Assembly: GCA_024610705.1 (NCBI GenBank)
Contig: JANDEH010000012.1
Span: 23,731,209 to 23,795,208, forward strand
Source: Tetragnatha versicolor
Taxonomy: Eukaryota > Arthropoda > Arachnida > Araneae > Tetragnathidae
Length of the DNA: 64,000 nucleotides
Direction: 5' to 3'
In this document: positions 45,375 through 54,520 of the stretch, in pieces
Numbering within the stretch: position 1 is the first letter of the stretch
How the letters are laid out: every line of letters begins with the position of its first letter
Position numbers and translations under genes: made by a program
Notes under the pieces: generated by a model
Told to the model about the DNA's origin: nothing
What the model saw: only the letters and a program-made list of their open reading frames with translations
The model's database searches: none

Positions 45375-46590
45375 TGAAAAAAGGGGTACCTTTAGCCTAA
45401 ATTGAGCTTTTTCCCATAAAAGTTCTGAATCAAAACAAATTTGACAAGGCCAGAAGCTTATATTGTTTTTAATATGTTCTACTGTATTAAAAAACTGTTT
45501 TCAAAGTGAGAATTTAAGTTTTAAATATTTAAAATTTTTTCTATGTTACGCCTAAGTTACCTAATTTTAAATTTGTTTCAAACCTCAAGCACCAAAAAAT
45601 TTAAGGCGTTAAGTTAGCTTGCGCCATGGCTATACCTTTTACACGTGTTCCTTAATTATCTATCAATGATAATAATCTATTGTAAGTCCATTTCAAGCTT
45701 AATTTATAATAAAATCAATCAATAAACATGTTTTCTTAGACAAAACTAATTTCATTTTAGAGTTAGGAAATTTTTTAAGAAAAGACCATAGGTGAACAGT
45801 TCACAATATTTTAACATCAATATTTTTTTATACAATCAATTTTTATTTATTTTATTTCCACCATTTCGAAGTCGATTTACATGGAAGGAAAAGAAAACAC
45901 ACAAATACCAAAAAATAAATGATTCACTAAATGAATTGATTCACTAATGATTGATTATGAATTGATTCACTAAATTGAAGAGAAAAATTCCCTTTTAGGA
46001 CCTAAAACTAAACAAAATATTTCTTTGAACACTATCGTTTTCACATTAATGATACCATTTAAACACCATACAATCTTTTTAAGGTTTATTTACAATTTAA
46101 ATGTTTTTTAGTTAGGATAGAGTTTCTTTTTCATATAGTCCACTCTTTCTTTAAACTCAATGAGTATTTTACTTATTTTACAAAATACCATAGGACCAAA
46201 GTTTACCCAAAACGTGTGCTAAAGTTGCCCAAACAAATTCATTAATAATCAATTTAAAAAGTGGAACAAAATAATGACCCTGAAAATAGTTGGGAGAATT
46301 TATAATTGATTGAAAAATATGAGTTTGTAGTTTTTAATTATGTTCTCTATCGCCTTCTCAAAGGAAAGTTGTATGGTGAACAAAAATAGACATTTTGATA
46401 CTACCTAAGTTGGAAACCTCCTAGTTATCGTATTTCAGAAATTTCAAGAAACCTCCTCGAAGATGTCATGACAACAATTCTACCTATTCACCCTAGCATT
46501 GAATAGGTAAAAATAACATTTTTATAGATACAGCCCGTAGAATCTCTTTCCAAAAGGTTTGGCCAAAGTTACCCTATTTTTGCATAAAAC
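45375..46590. mobile_element. Possible decayed pogo-like element
   Basis: The left GGGGTACCTTTAGCC and the right inverse GGGTAACTTTGGCC match imperfectly. Inside, TTTACCCAAAA and AAAGTTGCCC words repeat near 46,201-46,240. A short AATTGATTCACTAA tandem lies near 45,917-45,975. The ends are weak and no transposase is seen. Confidence 0.35.
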
Positions 46591-47158
46591 ATTAACTTAT
46601 AACTATTTAACTCTTATTATATTAAGGAGTTCAAACTTTTGTTTATACTTCGAAAAATATAATTTTCTCCTTCCATCAATTAAGTGATAAGGTTAAGTAC
46701 ACAGGGTGTGATATCCCGAATTCCCAAGGAGATAATTTCCAGCAGTACAGACAACCCAAACACGACACCTCTCACACAAAGGTCGTTTTCACGTTTAATG
46801 AAAGGTATGACTTAACAGTAACATACGATAGAACATGTGTAAAACCAGGATAGAAATCTGCATTATTATGAATTATTAATTGCTGAACCCAATTCATCTA
46901 TTTCAATAAGACACACTTGAACTTCTATCAAGTCCGAATGAGATACTTCATAACACACACAGCGTTCCCCTTATTTCACATTCATCCTCATCTTTTCCCT
47001 TTCATCTACGAAACTTCCCCAACGGGGGGCTATCCCGGACTCACATAAGCGAACCCTCTTTCCCCATTTTCATCCCATCGCTCCCATCCCGATCCCCATC
47101 AAAGCACGGACGGAAAGAAGCCCCAGAGAGAGCGGCGTGCATAGGGAAGAGATCTCAC
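46591..47158. other. Non-coding stretch, becoming GC-rich to the right
   Basis: It is AT-rich up to about 46,980, then C-rich. The right part would be the start of an intron if the minus-strand exon at 47159-47390 is real. Confidence 0.4.
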
Positions 47159-47390
47159 CTCGAGTGCGGCGTTCCGGCCGGCGCTCCATCTGGCAGTGGG
47201 GTGACCTTCCCCCGATCAATCCCGGCAGCCCTGCGCCGCGCAGCCCCCGGGCGACAGCGCCCCTGCCGACCGCCCTCCCTTCTTCTAATTGCAGGTGAGC
47301 GGCGGACGACTTGTTGAATCGCTCCCGACCCTTCTTGGGTTTGATAACAGTGGCTATCCACACGAAGATAACATTGAATTGAATCATATA
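47159..47390 (-). other. Candidate GC-rich 5' exon (minus strand)
   Basis: The block at 47159-47300 is very GC- and CpG-rich, unlike anything nearby, and ends in a strong donor on the minus strand (CTCGAG|GTGAGATC). It looks like a promoter-proximal, mostly untranslated first exon. Joined to the acceptor at 36040, the short ATG frame inside it (MERRPERRTR) would stop in the next exon before the ATG at 36009, so it would act as an upstream ORF. Linkage to the GTPase gene is inferred from strand, composition and order. Confidence 0.35.
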
Positions 47391-47854
47391 CAGGGTGAAC
47401 CAATAACAATACATGACAAACTTCTAAGGGAGGTAGGGCACACCTAAATGACTTAGAATCACATAGAAAGAGGGGTTTTAAACGAGCTAGGGGCTTCTAT
47501 AAGCGGGCATGGGAGGTTGTAAAGTTCCCTGTGGAAATAGACACGTAACCCCTCAAAATTGGATTGAAATCAGCAAAACCGTTCGTTTATGGGACTTAGT
47601 TCATAAAAACTAATTTTGCGATGGAAATTTCATCTCTTAAATTGGTTTTAGTGTAAAGAATGCCGGAATCGAACGGTTTTGCTGATTTTAATCCAGTTTC
47701 GAGAGGTTACGTGTCAATTTCTCCCATGCCCGCTTATAAAAACCCCCAGCTCGTTAAGCGTGCTTTTCCTCTCCTCCATTCCTATGTGATTTTGAGTCAT
47801 CTAGGTGTGCCTATCCCACCTAGAAGTTATGAAACACTTTTCTGAAACACCCTG
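47391..47854. mobile_element. Foldback MITE, CAGGGTG ends, 464 bp
   Basis: CAGGGTGAACC at the left and CACCCTG at the right. The inverted arms share GCCCGCTTATA, GAGCTAGGGG-like and CATAGAAAG-like blocks. It belongs to the same loose CAGGGTG terminal type as 39073 and 36507. Confidence 0.75.
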
Positions 47855-48390
47855 TCGACTCAAGCAGCACCCCTTTAACTCAAGTTCAAGATTCGTCCAA
47901 CTTTTGTCATGTATAGGGCCAAATTTTGTGTTTACTTCTAATGGATAATTGCAGTCAAATTTTTTTATTCTTAATGTGTTCAGAATGGCTTAAAACCTCC
48001 AAAAACATTTTAATTTACCTTTCAAAGCCCTAAACTTTAAGTTATTTTCCATTAAAAATAGCTTATTTTCTGTCTGAGCTGAAACAGCTTGTGACGTTAA
48101 ATGTGCCATGCTCCCGCTTGTTGTTATCATCCCGCTTTGAAAGACTGGAAAGACTGAGCTCTAGTTTTTTACAGCCTAGTAGTACAAGAGCTAGCAACGT
48201 CGGAAAAACAAGAATTTTAGAAAAGCTAGTTCTTTATATCTTTCCCTATGCCCTAGCGTGCGGGGTACCTGGCTGCCGGTAAGCGGTCCCACAATTAGTG
48301 CGCATCCCACCTTTACAGGTAAAAATCTTGATTTTTAAATCATTTTAGAAAGATTTTTTTCATTTTCACTAACTTCTAAACACTATTAGA
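47855..48390. other. Non-coding stretch
   Basis: No exon, RNA gene or repeat termini were recognised. Confidence 0.4.
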
Positions 48391-48394
48391 AAAA

Positions 48395-49642
48395 TGAATT
48401 TATTATTGCCAAGCATTTGTGTCGGTGTTAATAACGTGCCAGATGCAATTTTTAATCAACATAAAGCATTTTTTTTCAAACCATTTTAGAATGCCTGGCA
48501 TTTTAATATTATTTTATTTATATATCAATAAACCCAAAATTAATTTGCCAGGAATTAATTCGGGTGCTACTCAATAGCAAGACCGATTCATTTTTGTAAA
48601 AATACACACTCGCGTTCAAAATTAAGAGAAAGTGCACATTTGCTCGATTTTCTCCGGATCTAGGGGAGATATTGTGATGAAATTTGTTATGAATATTGGG
48701 GTTAATATAATACCCAATATATAATCATTCAAAATTGTAATACACACGCATGCGCAGGAGTTTAAAATATCAGAATTGAAAGGTATGAAATAGCGGTTTC
48801 AGAATAGAGCACAATAGTATGGGGCTATGAACGTTTTTTTTGGGGGGGAGGTAGCGTGATAAAATTGCCTTATCTAGATCCCCCTCGTACCTCTTTATCT
48901 AACAACTGGCATAATTTCGTGGTTCTGTACAGCAATGAATCATGAATAGGTCTAGCTTTGCAAACGAATTTATGCCTGGCAAATTAATTTTGTACTTATT
49001 GATACATAAATAAAATAATATTAAAATTACAGGCATACTAAAAGGTTTGAAATTAATGTTTTTGTTGATTAAAATTAGCATGGGTGTTATATCAACCAAT
49101 ATATTCATACCAAATTTCATCACAATATGTCCCTTAGGTCTGGAGAAAATCGAGCAAATGTGCAATTTCTCTTAATTTTGAACGCCAGTGTGTATTTTTA
49201 CAACAATGAATCGGTCTTGGTATTGAGTAGCACCCGAATTAATGCCTGGCAAATTAATTTTGTGCTTATTGATATATAAATAAAATAATATTAAAATTAC
49301 AAGCATACTAAAAGGTTTGAAATTAATGTTTTTGTTGATTAAAAATAGCATTCTGAATCATTCAAACTAGCATTTTGAAATTCCTCTCTGAAACCGCTAT
49401 TTCATACCTTTCAATTCTGATATTTTAAACTCTTGCGCATGCGTGTGTATTACAACTTTGAATGATTATATATTGGGTATTATATTAACCCCAATATTCA
49501 TACCAAATTTCGTCACAATATGTCCCCTAGATCCGGAGAAAATCGAACAAATGCGCACTTTCTCTTAATTTTGAACGCCAGTGTGTATTTTTACAACAAT
49601 GAATCGGTCTTGCTATTGAAAGCACCCGAATTAATGCCTGGC
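48395..49642. repeat. Compound inverted repeat with three copies of a 110-bp module
   Basis: The left arm 48555-48810 is matched in inverse by 49375-49640 (CGGGTGCT..., TATTGGGTATTATATTAACC, TTTCAATTCTGATATTTTAA). A module containing GCCTGGCAAATTAATTTTG and AAGGTTTGAAATTAATG occurs at about 48430-48555 (minus) and twice in plus orientation, at 48970-49080 and 49244-49350. The middle also repeats part of the right arm at 49080-49240. Repeated foldback insertion is likely. Confidence 0.75.
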
Positions 49643-50497
49643 CACAGAGTAAAGATTATTCAGAGAGTCCAAAACGCGATTTTACTAAAATAGTTCTACA
49701 GTTATCGCATAGTGGCGTTTCGACCCTCCAGCTGTCAATCATTGGTGTGGGCGGGGACTAAAGGAAACGAGTGATTCTCATTGGACTTACAACTTTGTAT
49801 GGAGGCTACATTTGAATTTCTCAATCACTTCTATTTTTCCCCTGATCAATGAAACTTTTCCCCTATGGTTGCAAACTTTCCCTGACAGTAACTAAACTTT
49901 CCCTATTATAAACATTGATATAGTTTGTTCTGGCGTTTAATATCTCTTATCAGTGATTGTAGTCGCAGAAAAGATCATTAAATGTGTAGTTATATGTTTA
50001 AATTGTATTAAATGTGGACTTGGAGTTGTGAGTTCGATTCCAAAGGAGCTCACGACCCATCGTCACTTTAAAGAAGATGCGAGAACGCGAGATAGTGACG
50101 TCACGGGCAGATCAAGAATATATAAGCCAGCGAGAAATCTGCGCTGGCCAGAACATTAGGTGAGTCCCTGGGAGAGCATGACATCAGAGAAACTTGTGAT
50201 GTCTAAGAAATTATCCCCAGCGCATGCTCGAAAGAAAAATACACGCAACTGTTTTAATAACCGGGAAAATATATAAAATATTTTTCCCTCTTTAGCGATT
50301 TGAAAGTGGGCGGGGTTAATTGAGAGAATGTATGCGGCTGTAGCTCGATTGTAGAGAGTCAACAACGTTACGTCATATTTTCTGGTTAGTTCCACCGTTA
50401 TCACATAGAAACGCCACCGTCTATGGGAAAACCCATGTTAAAAAAGTTGCCATTAGCGTCTATGGAAATGGACTCTCTGATTAATCTTTTCTCTGTG
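49643..50497. mobile_element. 855-bp element with 8-bp duplication TGCCTGGC
   Basis: The left end CACAGAGTAAAGATTATTCA and right end (inverse CACAGAGAAAAGATTAATCA, then GAGAGTCC on both sides) form 28-bp terminal repeats with two mismatches. The octamer TGCCTGGC flanks exactly (49635-49642 and 50498-50505). An 8-bp duplication suggests hAT or P superfamily. No transposase is present. It carries TGACGTCA, a TATATAAG box and a splice donor (see separate entry). Confidence 0.88.
50096..50161 (+). promoter_or_regulatory. CRE, TATA box and splice donor inside the 855-bp element
   Basis: A perfect CRE palindrome TGACGTCA (50096-50103) precedes TATATAAG (50119-50126). About 33 bp downstream the sequence runs into ATTAG|GTGAGT, a consensus splice donor (exon end 50159). 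This is the layout of a minimal promoter plus first exon, pointing toward the zinc-finger ORF 490 bp downstream. Activity is inferred. Confidence 0.4.
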
Positions 50498-50647
50498 TGC
50501 CTGGCAATCTCTTTGGAAGAAGAAGGTATAAGCTGCTCCCAGTAAAGCAAGCAAACACCTCTAATATCCCCAACTTGAACTTGCCTCTATTTAAGTGTAT
50601 GAGAACTGATTGAATACTCTTGTTGATTTCCCGATTCATTGAAATAA

Positions 50648-51391
50648 ATGAAGGAACCAACTGATCAGCATAATCTTGATTCAAACACAACCCTTTGCGA
50701 AGTATGCGGTTTTAAAGCTAACGAACAAAGTTACGGATTTTTTAATTGTAATCGTTGTAAACTTATTATGTGGTGTTACTTCAGGTCTAAAGAAAAGCAT
50801 AGACCGTGCAATAAAAATCAACAGTGCACTATTAACGAGGACACTCGTTCGAATTGTCGTTGCTGTCATTTGAAAAAATGCGTTTCCCTTGGAATGGACC
50901 CTTACTATTTATTACGAAAAAAAATTACCAATAACCCTATCGACCTGGAAAAGATTGAACCAAAACAATGGTTTTTCTTACTCTCGTGTGAAACGTGCGA
51001 TTCGGAAAGCATTCAAGCTATTAATGCGTCTATTGAAGTTCTTAAATCTTGGTTCATGCAACACAAGACTGAAAGCGATAACTCAACGGAAAAGTCCATG
51101 CCGAGACTGTGTGAAAGTGAAAATGAAAAAAATTTAAACTCTTTTGATTCTGCAGCATATAATTCCACACTTTCTCCAATTCCTGACCGAATCTTGAAAC
51201 AAAAGAATTTACATCATAGCGAACCTACATCATTGCCTAAAGACAAGCTTGAACACACTTCCGACCCCACCTCTTCCACAAGTGAACGCTTCCCTATACA
51301 TCAAATCAGAGTTCAAGTCCACCTCCTTCTGAAGGTATATCTGAGGATCTGCCACAAATTGGAGGGGAATATTCAAACTTGGAAGACGTAG
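50648..51391 (+). CDS. Orphan protein with divergent nuclear-receptor-type DNA-binding domain
   Basis: The 247-codon intronless ORF has all eight zinc ligands of a nuclear-receptor C4 domain: C17, C20, C34, C37 (C-x2-C-x13-C-x2-C) and C54, C60, C70, C73 (C-x5-C-x9-C-x2-C), followed by HLKKCVSLGM, the usual CRLKKCLxVGM landmark. The P-box is aberrant: CNRCKLIMWCYFRS replaces the CEGCKGFFRR pattern, and the spacing C37-C54 is 16 instead of 15. No ligand-binding domain follows; residues 90-215 are polar and Ser/Glu/Lys-rich. A nuclear DNA-binding role is plausible, but the altered recognition helix makes target prediction unsafe. After about codon 212 the annotated frame looks non-protein-like, whereas the -1 frame (from 51286) reads TLPYTSNQSSSPPPSEGISE and an acidic tail ending VYWF, so a frameshift near 51,281-51,290 is likely. 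It could be a retrocopied or decaying gene. Confidence 0.7.
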   Translation: MKEPTDQHNLDSNTTLCEVCGFKANEQSYGFFNCNRCKLIMWCYFRSKEKHRPCNKNQQCTINEDTRSNCRCCHLKKCVSLGMDPYYLLRKKITNNPIDLEKIEPKQWFFLLSCETCDSESIQAINASIEVLKSWFMQHKTESDNSTEKSMPRLCESENEKNLNSFDSAAYNSTLSPIPDRILKQKNLHHSEPTSLPKDKLEHTSDPTSSTSERFPIHQIRVQVHLLLKVYLRICHKLEGNIQTWKT

Positions 51392-52247
51392 ATGATACCG
51401 AGAGTGTCTACTGGTTTTAATTTAATGCTTACTGTTGAAAAACGCCAGTTTATCGACGGCTTACAGGAGAAAAGTCCTAACTTTTAGAGAATCTTTTGAA
51501 AGCGATAAAATGGGTAGAAAGACGCGAACACACCATCTAATTTTCAAATTGTCACCAAGCTAAAAAGAGTTGGTTCAGTGTGCTGGTGGAATTGGAGGGG
51601 TCAAAAGAAAGCGATCGGATATTGCCGAATTCGGCGTAACCTCGTACAGAGTAGTTGAGGCAGAATTGACTTAGGGCCTTTCTTCTGTAAGCCGATGATA
51701 TTATCCCGATATTACTTTGTAAAACATTGATAAAAACCCTAGTCAGAGAAAAGAATGACATATAATAAATCGCCATGACTTCATTCACAAGGGTAGTATT
51801 TTTATAACGTTTAATGTCTGTTCATATTTGTCTCCTGTAAATTTAACGGTAACTGAACGGTACGGTAACTGATTTTATATAGTTGACTTTAGTTTCACTA
51901 TGTAAACGAAATCCATATAAATTTTTTTAACAATCTTGTAGAAAATACCTTCAAAACTTATGTACTAGTTACATTTTTATAATCAATGCGCAATTGTAAA
52001 AGTAATAAACATGTTTTGATAGCCCTATTACGTTTTAATAAGACTTTTTGAATGATTAGCTACTAGATCTGCACAACATAAGGGCCACAAGCCTTTTTAA
52101 TCTTTGTATACTCTCTCTCTTAAAACATGAAATATTAAAGAAAAATGTAGTAAACAGTTTTCTTGTAACTAAAGGTTGATAAAAGAATAAAACGTAAATC
52201 CTTGTTTTTGCTATATAAAACAAAATGTTTCACTAATTTATAAATAA
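51392..52247. other. Region 3' of the zinc-finger ORF
   Basis: The alternate-frame tail of the zinc-finger protein ends at TAA near 51,420. A 78-codon minus-strand ORF at 51552-51788 has no domain. The rest is AT-rich. Confidence 0.4.
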
Positions 52248-53040
52248 ACTAGCTGTTATACCCGGCCTTGCACGGGTGGGGTGTATAAATTTATTTTTAA
52301 AATATTTCTTAAAATACATTTATAATTTTGTAAATTAGCAATATTACAAATCATCCCGGTATCCCAGGCGCCTCTTTCCTATCCCAGTGTTCCCGGTAAT
52401 CTTATCCCGTTGCCCGGTGATCATGGTAATTTTTCTAATCCCGGCTGCGTTCCCGGTAATTTTCCTATCTCAGTGTTTACGGTAATTTTTATATTCCGGT
52501 ATTCTGGGTGTCTTTATGGTAAATTTCCTATCCCAGTGTTCTCGGTAATTTTTCCTTCCCGATGTTCTCGCTAATTTTCCAATCCCGGTGTTCTTGTCAC
52601 TTTTTACAATTCCGATGTTTCTGATAATGTTTAATAATACGTATCTTGGTGCCTTTATAAAATAACAAATTTGAAACCGTAGTAAAAAGTCTAGTGAACA
52701 AATTAAGAAATTTAAAACCAGTGTTTAAAACTAAAATAAAAGATCTAGTAAATGAAAAAGTCTAGTGATCTGTGTCTCATTTGAAACAATGTTTTATTTT
52801 TAACTCGTTGTATGACTGGTAAAACAGGTTTTCAAACACGGAAAAATAAGTGAAAAAAGCAGGAAAAACGGGAAAAAAAGAATGAAGGACTGATTTTCTC
52901 TTTATAAATTATAGCCTATGTGTTATTCTGATGTATAAGCTACATTATGGTAAAATTTCATTAAAATCCATTCAGTAGTTTTTGCGTGAAAGAGTAACAA
53001 ACATCCGGACAAACATTCACAATTATAATAGTAGTAGGAT
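52248..53040 (+). mobile_element. Arthropod-type repeat, ACTAGCTGTTATACCCGGCC head to TAATAGTAGTAGGAT tail
   Basis: The head ACTAGCTGTTATACCCGGCC and the tail phrases (CATTAAAATCCATTCAGTAG, ACAAACATCCGGACAAACAT, TATAATAGTAGTAGGAT) are familiar from dispersed arthropod repeats, RTE- or Helitron-like; the class is unresolved. Inside, 52345-52625 is a degenerate tandem repeat of about 30-40 bp built on TTTCCTATCCCGGTGTTCCC. An inverted head occurs at 63495. Confidence 0.65.
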
Positions 53041-53389
53041 GTATGAATAACAAAACATTTTATACTGTAATTTACCTACCAAATTACATAAAAAAATTCA
53101 GTTACTTTGATTTCATAGTACTTAAATTTGTATAAGGTTTAATTACTCGTATTAATCAGTTTCAATCTTTTTGCAGCAATTAACAATTAAATCAATTATA
53201 GTAATTGTAAGTGATTACCAATGAATTGTATTTACAATAAATGGAAATTGAAAAGGTTACTGCACTTGGGGAAAGTTAATTGTTATAGAAACATTTATAG
53301 AAACTAATAATGTGTTTTAATCTAATGTTATTTTTAAATTTTGATTTATACTAAGCAGACTTAAATGATAGAAAAAACCTTATCTTATA

Positions 53390-53556
53390 CAGTGAAATCC
53401 CGTTAAAACGAATACCGATACAACGAAAAATCCCGTTAATACGAAAGTCCCCAACCGTTTTTATTTGAGTTAACGATAGTACGGTTACAACGAAATTTCC
53501 CCTACAACGAAGAAAATTCACGGTCCCTTGAAGTTCGTTGTAACGGGATCTTACTG
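53390..53556. mobile_element. TA-flanked MITE, 167 bp (mariner/pogo type)
   Basis: CAGTGAAATCCCGTTAAAAC at the left and CGTTGTAACGGGATCTTACTG at the right are inverses, with TA on both sides. ACAACGAA and TACGAAA words repeat inside. Confidence 0.85.
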
Positions 53557-53859
53557 TATATTGAAATAATTGGGTTTTTCTTTCAGCCGGCCGCCAGGCC
53601 GAACCCCTCAACCGATTTAGACAAACTCGGTCTCTATCGAAAGCTTTCCACCCCTTAATGAGCCAATAATATAAGACGTTCCTCCAAAACCTTCCATTTT
53701 AAAATTATGCGTTCTTTTAGTTTAGTACCCATGTTAACCCAACAGTAACCAAACTGCACATATGGCAAGAGAAAACATCCCTCCTTGTAATAGGGAGGGC
53801 TAAAGTTCGAGTTTTCTACTTTGATCGAAAATAATTTGGGCGTTAATGGATGAAGTCTA

Positions 53860-53920
53860 TGGACGTTGAAGACGTCATAGACGTCATAGACGTGAAGTCT
53901 ATGAAGTCTATGGGCGTATC
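53860..53920. repeat. Short tandem repeat of GACGTCATA / GAAGTCTATG words
   Basis: The stretch repeats GACGTCATA and GAAGTCTATG several times. It lies just outside the left outer inverted arm at 53928. Confidence 0.7.
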
Positions 53921-53927
53921 ACGAAAA

Positions 53928-54468
53928 ACTTTTTTTCGAAATTCAAAAAGGCATACTGCAAAAAAGTTGCCTTAGGGGTCACATATTCACCATGAAAAAT
54001 TTCAGCTCAATCTAAAAATGTTTAGGTCCCCCGGAATTGGGTCAAAGGTTTGGAAATTGCCTCATTTTTCAATAAATTGACCGAAACCACCAAGATAAAA
54101 TTTTTATATAAAGTTCATAATTTTTCTAGGATAATCTACTATCCTACCTTATAGTTGGCAGTTGGTTTCATATTTTTATTACTCTTAGTTTAGGAGTAAT
54201 AATTTTTTTTAACTTTACACGATATTCATGAAATTGTTTTTCCTGCATTACCAAAGTTACCATAAGTCAAGTTCTATCTACCCTAGAAAGTTGTAGTTTG
54301 TGTCATTTTGATTATAATTTTATTTTCTAACATATTTTATGCTCTGTGCAAATTATTTTGGTTTAGGTTTACCTGAAACACTGTGTATAGTTATAAAAAT
54401 AATACTAATTTTGTCGTTTACAGTAATATTATTAAAACTCCTATGATATGAATTTGTTCAAAGAAATA
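53928..54468. repeat. Left arm of an 8.9-kb inverted-repeat structure
   Basis: This 541-bp arm is matched in inverse by 62250-62790 with few differences (for example CTATAGTTGGCAGTTGG and TCGAAATTCAAAAAGGC). Outside the arms, GAGCCAATAATATAA-type sequence at 53660 and 62832 is in direct orientation. The class of the outer element is unknown. Confidence 0.85.
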
Positions 54469-54520
54469 TTTTTTTCCATAAATGGCTATACCAATATCTT
54501 CAATTGTCGTGAAAAAATAA

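Noticed and set aside
49985..50070. tRNA- or SINE-like B box (AGTTCGATTCC near 50,030)
   Set aside because: No A box, cloverleaf or poly-A/poly-T context is present, and the sequence lies inside an element with hAT/P-type ends.
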